64,000 nucleotides of DNA from Gymnogyps californianus (GCF_018139145.2 NC_059500.1:22363437-22427436); one strand, 5' to 3'; positions 11,901 to 25,522 are shown, numbered from the stretch's first letter. Notes: generated by a model not told the origin, from the sequence alone. A program made the numbers and translations.

Positions 11901-14900
11901 CATGAACTTAGGTGCTGCTCTTGTGCTATGTTCTTCCAGCATTCCCTGAGGAAAATGAGGTCACCATGGTTGTGGGAGCAAGCCAACATTCATCTGCAAT
12001 TGCCTCATCTCCCTGCTGCTTCTCTGGACAGCCCAGCTGGTTTGGAAGCCCAACCACACCAAAAAAAAGTTGCAATACAGCTGTAACTTATTTGATATTA
12101 AGGCTAAAAAGAGAGTTGCCTATACTCATACTATGCGAGTAGACGAGCCTCTTGCTTGCCTAGTTCTTCATGTGTGACAGTGCACAATTTACGCACTACC
12201 AGCTCAAGAAGGTAGCAAGTTGGGACCAAAAAGACACTAAAGAAGTGGTCCACTAGGATGAGGATGCTTTTTCTTATTTGAGCAGTCTGGAGGCATAAAC
12301 TTTGGCTCTGTTTTCTCTTCGAAAATTATAATTGTGTGACAGTGTCTCACTGTTCTTGTCTACATTATTAGGGAGAGAGTGGGAGGAGGTGGCTAGTGCT
12401 TTGCTTAAGTTCATTGTAAAACTCAAGTCACGGGCTTTCATCAAACTCTGCAAGACTATTGGGCAGAAGATCCTATGATGATTGTGCAGAGCACGTTTTG
12501 TCAGCTGCTTTTAGAGTGAATGGCTTTCACTGAGTGGTGCTAGCTTGGCGTTCCTGTCAGCATGTCAAATGGATGCCAGTGGCGGTGTTACCCCTAGTTC
12601 TGCTGTTTTAATTTGTAAAAGACAAATTTTTTGCATTGCAAAGGTTCTCTGTCCTTTGACAAGGTGTATGCCTACTCCCATTTCCTCTCCAAGTGTGTAC
12701 AACCTAGAAGACAGCAAAGCCAATCAAATGCATCTTCCCAATTGTAGAGTTATATTGTAAATACTTGGACATAAAGGATACACCTGATAACTCTGAAGCA
12801 CAGAAAGGATTTACAAATTACACAGTAGTGTACTAAAAGGGAATTATGTCTACGTTAAAGGTGAATATTCCTGACTTCAGAAGTTTTTAGTATTGCCTTA
12901 GGTTCATTCAAACTCAGCTCTTTTTTTTCTTAATCATGTCTTTGGCAAGCAAAATCATCTGTAACTTGATTGTGCAGAAACAACTTCAGCCTATGACTGT
13001 CAGTCTTTCGTAGGTGCCAAACTGAGGTTCAGCAAAAGGAAGAAGGAAGAGATCAAATTGCTTTTAGTTCTAAACCAGTGACTGTTTGGGTACATCTGTG
13101 CAACTCTAAAAATCATAAGCAACTTTAACAATACTGAACAGAAATATACTCTGTTGAATATTGGTGCCTGCTAAAGATTCCTTGAAACAGTTTTCAAGAA
13201 GCTTGTAACCCATTGCTGTAAAACCATTTGTTCAGACTTACAGCTTTTAATATGAAATATATTCAGAAAGTAGGTTGTGTTGGAGTTAATGAGGAAGAAG
13301 GAGAGTGAATAGACTACAGCATCACAGGAAATAACACATGGCACTTATAGTCATGTTTACACAATGACCTGAAGGTCTGATTCTATCTTCTAAATATGGG
13401 CGAGGTGGAAGCCACTTGGATTCAATTCAAATGGCAGTGTGGGTGTGATAGTGTTGGCTTCAGCGTACAATGCCCAGCCCCACCTGCCTTCAGTGATTAA
13501 TTCCCGTGTTATCTCAAGTGTGTCACTATTTGTTCACAAGTGAACTAGTTCAGAGGGACCTCAAGTGTGTATACACAGGGAGCAGTCAATCTCTGGGTCG
13601 CAGTGCACATACACCTGTAGTGTTTTCTATCTGAGGGTCTTAGAATGCTTTAAAAATACTCGTTCAAGTAAAATGATTGTTGAAAAACTGCTGACACCTA
13701 AAGTGTGAAACTATGCACTGTTTATAGCCGTGAAGAGAACGTGCACCTTACCAGTGTCCTGGCAGAACTCGTCAGTGATGTGAAAGGATGCTGAAAGTGC
13801 ACCATTTTGCTCACTATTTGATGAAGTTTTTCTCAGTATCTGTGCAGCAGTTGTGATCCTTGGTTGCACCGAACAGGAGGAAAGCTTAAGTGCAGACGTA
13901 CCTGTAAAACACACTTTTTTGCTCCAACGTTGATCCCAAGCCGCTCTGTGTTTAGAACAGCTTGATCTGATCTTAATTGCCTCCAACTCACCGTGACATT
14001 CCAGCAACTGGGAACCATTAGGGCCCCTAGGAGAACAAATACCTGCTTTTTCCAGCCAGGCCCTAGATGATGGCCACGACAAGGAAGTTGTAATGCCTCC
14101 ACCTTCTGGGTGGTATGGCAGGAGTTCAGTGGCTAGTCATCGTCAGCTGTTGAGCACCTTACATTTCCAGTGCCACTGGAGGACTCTGCTCCTGTTTTGG
14201 GGAAAGAGGAGTCTCAAACAGTATCTTCTGTTACTGCCAACTTGAGTTTTAAAGGCGGAATTTATATTTGTGGTGCATTGCTCCCCTCAAATACCCCGTT
14301 GTGGTTTTTAGCCCTCAGTCTGCCCCCATGAGACTGGTGGTGGACAGACCGATTGACCTTGCTGTTGCTTTACCAGAAATGGATTTCTGATCTTTCTGGT
14401 CAGGTCTTAGAAGCATTAGTTCATTCAGAAACTGACTTCTGGCTTGAGCCATCAGAAGGGTGTGAGTCCTGCTGCGTGACATACTTTTCAACTGCCCCAA
14501 GATACTGAGGGTGCTTAAACTGAAAAAACAGCACTAGTGCTAGCTAGATGAAGCTGTGTTGGATTTTAAACAGAAAATCTATGCAACAAGAGACAAAAGA
14601 AGAGTGGTGAGAAATTATTATTGTGTGTGGCATTGTTTTATGATCAATACAGCCTCTTGTCCATTTGTAGAGGTAATTCTGGTTTTAAAAATGTAGGACT
14701 AGTTGTTTCATAAATGAAAAAATGAATTATGTTAAGATGCAAAAAATGCAACTGTTTGAGTGCTTGGTAATTGTTTTTGTCTAAAGCTAACTACTACTGG
14801 TTTGTGCTGAGGCTAATAATAAACGAGTTCATGGAACATTAACTCATACTTATGTGTCTTCATTACACTGTTTTAATTCCTGATATTCATGGTTTAGTTC

Positions 14901-16414
14901 TCACGCTTTCTTAAACATGTATTGCATGGTACTTTAAAGACCTTTCTTTGATCTAAATCTGAATTTTCACCAGCTGACCTGGATTTTTGTTTAATAATAG
15001 TTACTAAGTGCTTCTGATAAAGTCAGACTTTCTTTGCACTGAAGCAAATGTAAGGGGTAGAAGAGCATAATAGTTCCTGTAGAAATTACATCTCAGTACC
15101 TTGGGAAACCCTGCTTGGCAAGCAAGCTGAAAATCCTTTTTTGGGTTGGCCTGGTTCATAAATTGTCACCTCTGCTGCTTTGAGGGCAGATTTTACTTCT
15201 GTCATTGTTACCTGTATGTATGCGCCATCTTCTCTGCTATTTTGCCTGGCAAATCCAGACACACCTCCAGGCTAAATTCTGCAATATTTCTGCAAGAAAC
15301 ACTCATCACCATGTAGCATACACGCAACAGACTTAACATTACAGGTGCGCCTCCCAGATGCAGATCCCCAGATAGCTCTTTGCTATTTCTTATTGTTTCC
15401 AAGTCCAGACAGTTCCATTCTCACACTTTTCTGCTGAATCTGCAGCAAAATGAATATCTGCATTTGATTTAGTCTGTAACAAAATGATGGCTGTTTGCTT
15501 ACTTATCAGACAGGCTCTGCACCTGGATAAGCTGGTGTTTTTCTCATGTTTGAAATATATACTTTAATGTCAAAACAGTCACTATGGAAGTAAAAAAAAT
15601 ACTGAGTTGAATCAGCAATTGGCTCAAAAGAAAAACTGTTTACAAATGTTCTTAGGCAAAGCTATTATTCATTCACTTATCTTCTTTCCCAGTGCTTTGA
15701 ACTCTTTGTGTGGAGACAGGAGGGAAAAGCCCTAATTTTTTAAGCTCATTAGCTTTAGCTAAAGTATTCTGTGTCCTCAGTTATTTTAGGAGACCCAGCT
15801 TGACAAATAAATTAAAACCTAGGTAATGGAGGTTTTTTATTTTCCACTAACTCTAGAAGTTCAGTGCTATACTCACTTACCTGTTCTCTTCCTTTCGAGA
15901 AGAGAAAATGAAAAACCTGCCTCTCCCCAAGAGCATTTTAATAACGTATGGAAGTATGTGCATGTGCATGCTTGCTTTGCACACAAGCCGATGGCATCCT
16001 CAAACTGAGAAAGAGACAAAAATCTGTTATTGCTAATCCACTTTGGGATCAAAAGCCACTTGTGCTGATTAAGAATTGTCAGTTGGGGAGTTATTGCAGA
16101 GCAGTGTATGTCCTTCTTGCACACATCCTTGCTTGCACTCAGGTCCACCCATTGTTTCCTTGTACAGTGGTCTGGAGTAATAATGAACTTGGGAATAAAG
16201 AAAAGGAAACCAGGCACTGGCTGCTGCAAGTGGGTGTTACGGGCATAGCACGGTTGCTTTGTGGTAAAGGATATAAACCCTTCTCTACTGGCTGGACAAA
16301 ACACTTACACTTGTGTGGATTGTATCCTGTGGCTCAGCTTATGGGTCTGAAATAAGTGTCACAGAGATACGTATTTCCTCAGAGGATTTTATTTCTGCCT
16401 TTGCTCTCTCCCAG
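8962..16414. other. MCC intron, 7.5 kb
   Basis: I recognise no repeat or gene in this intron. Open frames of up to 147 codons occur on both strands (for example 10323-10766 and 15873-16304), but none has recognisable domains, splice context or conservation, and they overlap each other. A stretch around 13380-14100 is somewhat richer in GC than its surroundings. Confidence 0.7.
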
Positions 16415-16551
16415 GGAGGAGGATGAATATTCAGAGCTGCGGTCAGAGCTCAGCCAAAGCCAGCATGAGGTTAACGAAGACTCACGCAGCATGGACCAGA
16501 ATTCTGTTTCAGTACCAGAGAATCAGTCCACCATGGTCACTGCAGACGTGG
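16415..16551 (+). CDS. MCC: MCC exon (window exon 3)
   Basis: The exon starts with the single G that completes the split Arg codon and then reads EEDEYSELRSELSQSQHEVN. It ends with ENQSTMVTADV plus one base of the next Asp. The acceptor is a strong tract (ttgctctctcccag) and the donor is G|GTGAGT. The second half (about residues 112-131 of the spliced window product) is polar and rich in Ser, Asn, Gln and Asp, so it reads as a flexible linker after the first coiled coil. The segment NSVSVPENQ differs slightly from the human linker as I recall it, which fits a loop under looser constraint. Confidence 0.95.
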
Positions 16552-19500
16552 GTGAGTTATGTTGCTTAGTAGACGTGATGCCTTCTTGCAGCAGAAAGGC
16601 ATCATAGCCTTTGAAATGCAAATCCAAACGTTTGGTGAGGAAATAAATTAATCTAGGCTGTGTTAATCACAACAAATGCTGAAATTCTCCATGACTATGA
16701 GCTTACATGTGAAGTAACCTCTGCACCTTGGTGTAGAATAGCTATGGAGTCTAAAATGGAATGATTGTTCAGGAGAGCACATGATTTTGGGGAAAGAAGA
16801 GTGGGGAAAAAAGCTATTCACATACCTTAAATGTGCCTGTAAAGTAGTCTAACTCTAGAAAAGAATTGCAGACAGAGTAAAAGTTGGGGGGAAGAGCGTG
16901 GGCAATGGAACTGTCTGTCCAGTTCTTTTACAGCCTAATTATAAAGGATATCTGCACTTTTTGAAAATTGAAAGCCTTTTAAAGTATGGAATAGGTATAG
17001 CTTACTGAAATGGATTTAGACAAGCGTAAATCTGACAGAAGACATTCAAATACGATGCAAGGAGGGAGCACCTCAGGACAGTCTGTAACTAATTTTTTCT
17101 GGTTAAGAACTAAGAGGGCAAGCATCTTTCCTTCAGAATTTCATCTGTTTTGTCATCCAAGCACAATTACTGATCATATGAAGAACCTCGAAGTGTGGAA
17201 TAATTACTCTATAAAGTTTGCAATATAAGCATGAGCGGATACTAGGCCTTCAGTATGATGATGTTTTAAGTGTTTAGGCACAATTGCTGAGCACCATAGC
17301 TGTAGACTAGCAGAAGTCTGGTGTAATCCTCACTATGACTGATTTCCAGAATTGTCTTCAGAATACTATTACTCTTAATTTACATTTAAAACCAAATAGT
17401 TTGTCTTCATTTTCTCCCTAGGTAAACTAGCTGGGTGCCTGGGAGCTTCTGTGGGTGCTACTGTACACGAACGGTGTTTTAGGAAATCATTGAAATAGCA
17501 GTCTTAAGCCCTGTTGCAGAACTTGTGATCCTTAAATATTAAGCTGTTAACTCTACATGAGGCTTTGATGGTTATAATGCAACAGGCAATATTTGCTTGC
17601 ATACATAAGAAACTGTATTAGAACAGTTTCCACTTGTTTGGAGCAGTGCACTTCATTATTGAGAACTTTTTGCCGTTTTTCCCAGTACAGTGCCTTTTAG
17701 AGGAATGGACCAAGAATAAGCTGACTTTTGGGCATAGCATTCATTGCCCTCAAGTGGAGTTTAATAATGTAGAAAACATGTTGATATTGTAAGCAACCAT
17801 ATAAAAGAGATTTTCTGCATGATTTCTTCAGTTTAAACGAATACACGAGCTCTGGAGCTGTATTTGTTCATAAATGCAAGACCTGCCACATCACATTTGT
17901 ATTTCAGTGTCTTTAATTTCTAGAAACATTGGTAGAACAGTATTATTACTAATGTAATCACAAAGTGTCTGACATACGGAATTCAAAATATACTTAACAA
18001 AATATTGTATGGAGTCAAGATATTTTAGTAGACGTTTTTATAATCTTAAAAAATGAATGTTTTCACTTTCAAAAGTTAATGCTTATTATTAAGTTCCTAC
18101 TTGAACAGATTCTAACATGAGGAATTTTTTTCCTTTAATTTTCTTTCCTTTTTTTTCCCTTTCTTTTGACAAAAAAATTCAAACTAATTTACTTTTCAGC
18201 ATTTATTTTGGGGTTAGGGCTTTGATTTTGTTCCTCATGGGGTGGAGCTGAAGTTTGTGTACGTTAACAGCGAGTTATCCATTTAAATTTCTACTAACAG
18301 TGGGAAACATGGCAATAAAATGAAATATAGCAACAGGCAAAATAAGAATGTTAACTCTAGGGATTCTTGCATTTTTTCCATGTTTTCCTTCTATACATAG
18401 ACTCTGTCCTTTTTGGGTTTTGTTTCCATATTCCTGTGAAAATAAATCCTTTTGTGTGTGTATGTGTACACACACACATGTATATATGCACAAATATGTA
18501 TATATTTTTTTATCCTTCTAGATATAGGTATATAAGGATAAAAAATCATGACCTGATAACCATGTGCATGACCTTGCTTACTGCTCTAATGGAATGAGCA
18601 TCAGTGACTTACTAAAAGCAGTAATATGTCATGATACACTAATGCATGTGGATATGCTGCTCTATTGCTACAGGCAATAAAACACCAAGAGCTAAAACTA
18701 TGAATGCTCTCTGGTTTGTCTTGCAGGGCTTGTGATTGGGTTGTACTGGTTTTCTGTGAGAAACAGGGTTCTCATTATTGTAAATCCTTATTTTCTGGGG
18801 AAAATGTTATTGTGGGAACAAAACTCAGCATACAAGGTCTTGTGAAGGTTGTTTAAATCGACAAAATGTCCGTTATAAAAGATGTTATGGGAACAAATAA
18901 ATTCAAGCAAACAAAATAGAGGTTTTTACAATTAAGCGTCCTACATGGTATATGCTGCTCATAAGTGAGTGTTATTATAAAGGGATTTTTGGTATTATTA
19001 CAGTAGATGGGTGGCTGCTAGTCAGGAGCTAGTGAATATAACTTTGAGTAAAATTTTTTATGTATTGCCCATTCACATTTTTCATACAATACTGTGACAT
19101 CATTCTAAACTCTTCTTTTTGGTCAGCAATAGGTTCATGTTTATGTGCATTAGGCTGTGGAGTTAGATTTGTGGTAACGAGTTTACAGTTTTTTACTTTC
19201 TGATCATCTCATCCCTTCATCCAACCACTTTCAGTCTTCTCTTACATGGAGAGATTTAAAGGCAGTCTACAATAATCTGGTGTCTCATGTCTGTTAAATT
19301 TCAGACACAGTTCAATGCCATGCTGCTTTAGTCCCCTGTAAGAACCACAGCTATGAGGCTACTTAGGGAATTCTGACCATGGTGAAACGCTTGCAGCAGT
19401 AGTATAGAAATAACACCCTCCAGCAAGAATGCCTGCCACTGTTCTTAGTAAGGTGTAGGAACTGCTGGCGCACTGCTGTCTCATAGCGCACCACTTGTGT

Positions 19501-20467
19501 GCTGTACAGTTGGTAGTTATTGCAAACTCTTAACTAGTAAGCCAGAAATACTAACTAGCACATCCGAGATCCAGCACAAGGGTGAATTCTACCACGTCTG
19601 CCTTAGGAACTGCCGCTGTCTGTCGCCAGATGTGAGCCTAAGAAAAAGGAAAATAATTTATGAAGTGAGCTAGCAAGGTACCGAGACCCACTTGTTTTCA
19701 CAGAAATGGAGGATGCTGTGGCAGTGCCCAAGGCACTAGAAGAGCTTTGCCTAAAGGCAGAAAATGAAGTGATTCTCTGCCACATTTTATAATTAAAATA
19801 GCATTGTTGTGTATGCTGCTAATATGGTTGTAGTATGGAACATAGCAAAGAACAAGGCGTGCTGTTATGATCCCTGAATATTCTACAGTTGCATTTGAAG
19901 AAGAAATAGCTATAAAAATGACACATAGGCTCTGAGATACTTGGTAGGGATCATTTCTGTAAACACCAAGATTTTTTAAATCAGGCAGTGCCTAAGTACA
20001 ACTGCAAAAATTCCTCTGAAAAATGTCAAGTCATAATGTCAATGAATGTACCAGGCAGAAGAAATGTTGAATTTACAGAGAAAAACCTTTGATGGTAATA
20101 AAATCAGGATATTAGGCCCTGAATGGCAAAAAGAATAACAAAAAAGAAATGGCATAGTGTATGAGCATGTGGTGTCTTAAAATGTTGTCCTTCAGAAAGA
20201 GAGGTTTTTGAAGAGAGAATGAACACTTCAGATAAGTAGGGGGAGTGTTATTTGTCAGATGCGAGGTAAATCATGATTTCAGTTGATGTGGTTGTGGTAT
20301 TTAAGCCTATCAGTTGGTGAGGAAAAAGTGACAGATTGCAAGGACATTCCTTGAACAGTATCAGTCCTAGCTGTTCTGCAACAGGCACTTCCTGGGTTAG
20401 AGTTTGTTTTTTCACTGAGTCACTAACTGTTGCGATATTTGTTTTGTTTTGTTTTGCTTTCTTTTAG
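16552..20467. other. MCC intron, 3.9 kb
   Basis: This AT-rich intron contains a pyrimidine tract at 18121-18168 and the TG/AC/TA simple repeat at 18452-18509. No coding exon or transposon was recognised. The gcttttcttttag-type acceptor at its end serves the exon at 20468. Confidence 0.75.
18452..18509. repeat. (TG)n-(CA)n-(TA)n simple repeat, self-complementary
   Basis: A TG run is followed directly by an AC run, centred on GTAC at 18466-18469, so the two halves pair with about one mismatch in ten. TA-rich alternation follows. It is alternating purine-pyrimidine, hence Z-DNA- and hairpin-prone, and is a likely length-polymorphic microsatellite. Confidence 0.85.
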
Positions 20468-20631
20468 ATAACTGTAGTGACTTGAATTCAGAACTGCAAA
20501 GAGTGCTGACAGGTCTGGAAAATGTTGTCTGCGGGAGGAAGAAAAGCAGCTGCAGTTTATCAGTAGCAGAAGTGGATAGACATATTGAACAACTCACTAC
20601 CGCCAGTGAACATTGTGATTTAGCCATTAAG
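20468..20631 (+). CDS. MCC: MCC exon (window exon 4)
   Basis: Two bases complete the split Asp codon, followed by 54 codons: NCSDLNSELQRVLTGLENVV at the start, CGRKKSSCSLSVAEVDRHIE in the middle and TTASEHCDLAIK at the end. The acceptor is tttgctttcttttag and the donor AAG|GTAACG. The block is a helical segment with a basic, serine-rich interruption (GRKKSSCS) that could be a phosphorylation target. I infer this only from composition. It shows a weak internal resemblance to the later segment made by the 39274 and 40634 exons (helix followed by a Cys/Glu-containing motif), which may reflect an old duplication in the MCC family. Confidence 0.96.
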
Positions 20632-20704
20632 GTAACGGTAACGTTAGGCTCTAAATGCAGCGTATACATTGCCTGAGGCACCTGATCGCATTCTGTAGTA
20701 ATAA

Positions 20705-20985
20705 CACTTTACTTCCAAAGGTGTCGAAGTACTTCACAGCAATCAACTCCAGCTCACTGTGTGTGTTGGGTAAGCAGTAGTACGCCTGTTTTACACTGAA
20801 TTCTCCAAGGCACAGGAGGAGCTACTAATAGACTTTTGATCTCAAATCAGAAATGTATTTGTCTTATGCTCATTTCAAATGGGGACATTCAGCAGTTAAT
20901 TTACTTTCTGAAGGTTATCCAGCAAACAAGTTGTTGCTTGGCCAGGGTCACACAGCTAGTCATTGACTGGTAACTGAAAACACAG
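20705..20985 (+). mobile_element. Possible MIR-like CORE-SINE relic, interrupted
   Basis: The order actttacttcc, aatcaactccagctcact, ttgggtaagcagtagtacgc, tgttttacactgaattct and ccaaggcacaggagg follows the MIR consensus. After about 110 unrelated bases it resumes with ccagggtcacacagctagtc. It is very diverged, so I treat it as probable only. Confidence 0.45.
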
Positions 20986-22664
20986 TATGTAATACTCGCT
21001 GAAATTTGAAGATAAAATGCCATAAACTGTGTGTAAGTTGTGACTTTGCTGTCTTAAAATATGAAGCTAGTATTTAACACAAAGCGTGTGGTATATTAGT
21101 TCTAATGAGATAAGCCAGACACGGGAACGAATAATTCAGCTGATACTTGTATGTCTTGGTTTTATTGTGCATGTAATAGAACAAAAGAGGGATGCCTGAT
21201 AGCACATGTAATGAAGGGATTGCAGTTCAGAACCTGAAAGCGAGAGAACCGAAGAGTATCTTACTATATACAGGGAAAGAGCTGAACAAGTTTTTTGTGT
21301 CAGATGGAAAGGCATCAGTAATTCATTTATATAACAACAAATGTATTGACAGTTTGCTTTTGAAGTGGGGAGGTCTGTGACCATTCTAGATGGCTTAGAC
21401 AGCCCTTTGGCATACTACTGGGAAAGGTCCCCTCTGTCCCTGGTGGTGCCTGAGGAATATAATGGCCTGTAAAGAAATTAATGTTGAGTAGTAGTTTGAA
21501 GAATGTGGGTATATTTGAGAGAGAGACAGACAGACTGACTTCTAGATCTCTTGGGAACAGTCTTAAAGCAGTTTATTTGAGTGTCTCGGAGGATTAGGAT
21601 CAATAGTTTGAATGTTACCCAGTATTTTCTGGAGTTTTAAGGTTAAGTGTTCTCAGAAGTCAGTACTCACCAAGGAAGATTGTGGATCCTGGAAAACTGG
21701 TAGAGATTGGTCTGTGTGAGGTCCACAGAGGTCCCTGAAGTGAGATGAGATGAAAACTTCTGCAGGATGTGGATTCAACAAAATGTCAAAATAGCTGCCA
21801 TAAGCTTAATTCTCAAGCTTTTTATTTTAACTCCATTATTTACTGTTGATTCAAATTAACTACAGTCAAACTTTTATAATGGTAAGTAACTGGCAGCAGC
21901 TTCTTCCTGGTCCAAAATGCAGGCCTTTTATTTTCATGTGATCTCTGCATGCCTAACCATTTTTGGGGAAAGCTTTTCCCCACTGCCTGTGCTGTAGAGC
22001 CTGGGATTGTTTCTGTTTGACAAGTGATAGCATGCAAAGGTTATTAACCTTTCAGGAAGATAGGAATCTCTCTGATATGCTCCAATTATATGCTAGGGAA
22101 GTGTGTCGCAAATGTGTTTAGTATAGCAAAACCTACACGTAGAGCCCCTCTCCACAATTGCACCCGTGGCTGCAGGTCATTTCTCCTTTACTGTTTCCTC
22201 AGACAGAGAACTGAGAGATTTTTAAAACAGGTTGAATAATGAACGGAAACCTGAAATATTCTGACTGTCTTTTGCTTTGACTGTTGGCTTTTTTCATCAC
22301 TGGTGGACTAATGCATTTAAATGTTTTGAATCATTGTGCTTTGATGGTTAAATTTCACCAGGTTTCTTTTACTGCTGTTGCTGGTAAAATTTTTTTTTTT
22401 TGCTTCTTTTATGCAAATCGTGTGACCCAAGCTAGCTCAATTGTTTCTGTCCCACAAGAATGAAAAGACCTTGAAATGAGATTTATCAGATTGTCTGGTA
22501 AACTGAACAGTTACAAAACTATCCTTTGTTTAAGAAAATTTCCACAGAGCAGACTGGTTAATGCTTCATGTATTTTGAAGAGTAAATAACTGTCAGTAAC
22601 AGATACCTACCACTAAAACTCTACTGATTAAAAAAAGATGTAAGTATTTCTGAACATGAAGCGT

Positions 22665-23025
22665 TTAGAACATGAGAACAGCTGCACTGGGTCGGACCAA
22701 AAGTCCATCTGTCTAGCCACGGATGCCAATGGAAAGACTGCATCAAAAAGGACATGCATAGTATGTCCTTCTCCTCCCTTCAAAGATGCTTCCAGGAAGG
22801 TGGGTTTAGGAACTTCCTGAGCCAAAGATGATGCCTTTGTATTTAATAGCCATGGGTGGAATCTTTTTCCATGTTTGTATCTAATGTGTTTTTTAACCCA
22901 TCTAAATTTTTGGCCTCCATAAATTCTGGTAGGAATAAATTCTACTGTTGAGTTATGCCTTGTGAAAAAGTGCTGCTTTTTGCTTCTTTTAAACCTGATA
23001 CTTGCTGCTGTCATCTGGTATCATG
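22665..23025 (-). mobile_element. Old CR1/L3-like LINE 3' fragment
   Basis: Read on the minus strand this ends ggaccttttggtccgaccca, gtgcagctgttctcatgttc, which is the tail of a common amniote CR1/L3-type family (turtle and crocodilian copies have 'tctgacccagtatggc' there). The other end includes ttaacccatctaaatttttg, gcctccataaattctgg and gccttgtgaaaaagtgctgc. About 360 bp are covered in one piece. An open minus frame here (22628-23014) is repeat-derived, not a gene. The exact subfamily cannot be named by eye. Confidence 0.7.
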
Positions 23026-23648
23026 TCTGTAACACGACATCTCTTGTAAGGAAACTAAGGCAGAGAGTACTGATGGCAGTGTCAGAGACAAGACTGGAAT
23101 TACCATGATATGACATCCTCCCCTGTGCTCGGAACAATACATTGTAATTCAATCCTATAATCTGTGAAATTATACCTGAATTCATGTGCTGTGCAGCAGC
23201 ACGCTGGATAAAACTGCTCTGTAGTACTGCTTTGAAGAAAAATAAAGAACCCGGTAGTTTACGTAGATATATCCATGTACCATATTTATGTTTAATTTAC
23301 CATGGAGGATGGTAGCATGTTGGTCGTCAAACCAGAGAATTGTAATAGTTTAGTCAGCAAAAGAATGTTGATCGCGTCAAAATGAAGGAGCATAGAAGCA
23401 AGCAGAAAGGTCCCTCAGCTTTGTAAAGGACTATAGGGCAGCCCTTAGTTCGACTGTCAAACCCATGCTGATGCTGTCACTGCTTGAACTTTGTACTTGT
23501 GTGGGCAGATGGTAGCCATGGAGTCTGGAGATACAGCATCAGCCTCTCTGTCTGAAGGTACCTCCATGGTGTTGAGCACTGCTGTTTCCTCATGACAGTC
23601 CTTCCTCTTTCAGTGTTGCTCCAGGCTTATCACCCCCAGTAGTGCTCT

Positions 23649-23837
23649 GAGGAGGAGAAGAGGCTTCGGAAAGGGAGGGGTTGGAAAAATAGCAACACTC
23701 GGAGCATGGGGAATAAGGAGGAAGGAGGCAGCAGCAGAACTTGGCATGAGAAGGATGAGGAAACAGCAGGGGAAGTGTGTGAAAGAGGAGAGGAGTTTTG
23801 AGGGAAGAAGGGAGAGGAGAAGACAGCAACGAAGAGG
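23649..23837. repeat. Purine-rich (GA/GGA) low-complexity block
   Basis: About 190 bp is dominated by G and A on the plus strand, with runs such as gaggaggagaagagg, ggaataaggaggaaggagg and gagggaagaagggagaggag. The opposite strand is a pyrimidine tract that gives chance Ser/Leu/Pro open frames. Confidence 0.8.
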
Positions 23838-25498
23838 CACTGTTTAAAATAAAGCTGGCATCATCAAGAGAGAATGCTCCTGCCATTACAGAGCTTTTCT
23901 TCGCATTGTAAGATTAACCACTCTATGCTTATTCAGAACTTGAACTCATTCTCATGTTGTGTTGAAATAACTTACCTTGTCATAGTTTGAGACCTGTAGG
24001 TCCAAGTGAAACTAATGTAAGGGAGAGCTGCGGCTTCTTTCATCTTACAGAGATGTTGCAAGGCATTGCTTTTTTAAAAAAGTAATTTAAGCTTACTACC
24101 AAATATGTAAGCAAAATTATAGTGTAGATACTCTGTCAATGGAGTTCTATATTTATTGCAGTTTTATGGAAGAGACAGTGAAATATGATTTAAAAGGATA
24201 AACTGAACCTGATTGCAAAAGTTTTGTCACTGCTTCTTGCATAGAGGCATCTTGAACTAGTTGTTAAAAATAGTTTTTTTCCTTTTGTAGGAGTATCTTT
24301 TCCTCCTCACTAAGGAGTCTTGCTGTAGCCAAGATTTATTCTTTAAGATTAAAATATTGATAACTATAAATAACCAACTTTTCATTATAATAGACAAATA
24401 ATAAAATTTCACTGATACCTCAGTGTCAGACAGTGCTGAAAACACTGGCAAGATTTCTTGCAGAAAAAAAGCAGAATTGTATTTTCAGCTTGGTTTGTCA
24501 TTTTCAGCTGTACTCTAGTTGGTTCTTCTAATCCCTCCCAAATTAAGGACACAAACTTCAGCTAGTAATTTTTGTTATATATAAAAATCAAGTCCTTTTG
24601 AATAAAACAACTAAGTAGACTATTTTTAACCTTGGTACGTGAGTTACTTGTCTTCCATATTAAACTTAAAAGTATAGGCTTTAGCTATAACTTGTTCTTG
24701 GATTATCCAATGATGAAACTTTCTAGGTTGCTGGTTACATTATATATTCATTTATTTTCCATGTTTCCTCCTACCATTTTAATGCAGACTGCTTTCGGAG
24801 AGATCAGAAGCTTATAAGCAACATTTGGAGGGTTTTTGCTTGTTGCAAAGGTCTTCCATAAGTGAAAAAATTTAACACGGGCACAGCATACGCTGTGTGG
24901 TAGAATCAGAACTGCATGTAGTTACCTGACACGTTGAGTGTCATGCTGTGTTTCAACATGTTGAATGACCAGTCTGACGGTAAGTTTAGGCATGGCAGCA
25001 TTCCCTTGCTGGTGGTGTGTGCGTGTAGTTTAGTTTCACCCAGTGGAAGTTGCTGAATATCCTTCATGCTGAATGGTGCCTACAAGTCATGGTTCTGAGC
25101 AAGGGGATGGGGTGGGAAATGCTGGATGGCATTATATGTCCCAGAGAAACCCAGCCTTTTTTAGGCACTAGAAGGGCTGTAACATCTTCTGGTATAATGT
25201 AAGCCTAGCCAAGGCCAGTTTTCTTTCTTTATCTCTCTGTCATGTCTAGGAAGGAACATGCTCAGGGACATGGGAAAGAAGAGTCCTCTTTTTTTACTGT
25301 CCCGCTCTTTTCCTTGCCCTTTTGTGGAGTTGGTGTGGAACTAATGCCATGCCATGCACATTCACGGGCTGCTACTTTGTGCCTGTTACTCAGGCAGGGA
25401 AAACAAGCACAGTGCTCACCCATGACAAAGAGTCATTAATTTGTTTTAAAGTGTTTTGAGATGAAACTACTCGGATTGCTGTCACTCACAGGTGACCT

Positions 25499-25522
25499 AT
25501 GTTTTATTTGCATATAAAACAT
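25499..25522. repeat. Inverted repeat, 9-bp arms, 6-nt loop
   Basis: The arm atgttttat (25499-25507) pairs perfectly with ataaaacat (25514-25522) across the loop ttgcat. It lies 250 bp upstream of the exon at 25773. Confidence 0.8.

Noticed and set aside
13711..14102. 123- and 89-codon minus open frames in a GC-richer patch
   Set aside because: Two overlapping frames with no recognisable domain; more likely a consequence of local GC content.
15873..16355. Overlapping 135- and 143-codon open frames on both strands before the exon at 16415
   Set aside because: Neither resembles a protein family. The plus frame stops at 16353 and is not continuous with the MCC exon.
22628..23014. 128-codon minus open frame
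   Set aside because: It lies within the old CR1/L3-like element and does not match an intact reverse transcriptase.
24952..24965. 14-bp perfect palindrome ttcaacatgttgaa
   Set aside because: About four palindromes of this length are expected by chance in 64 kb.
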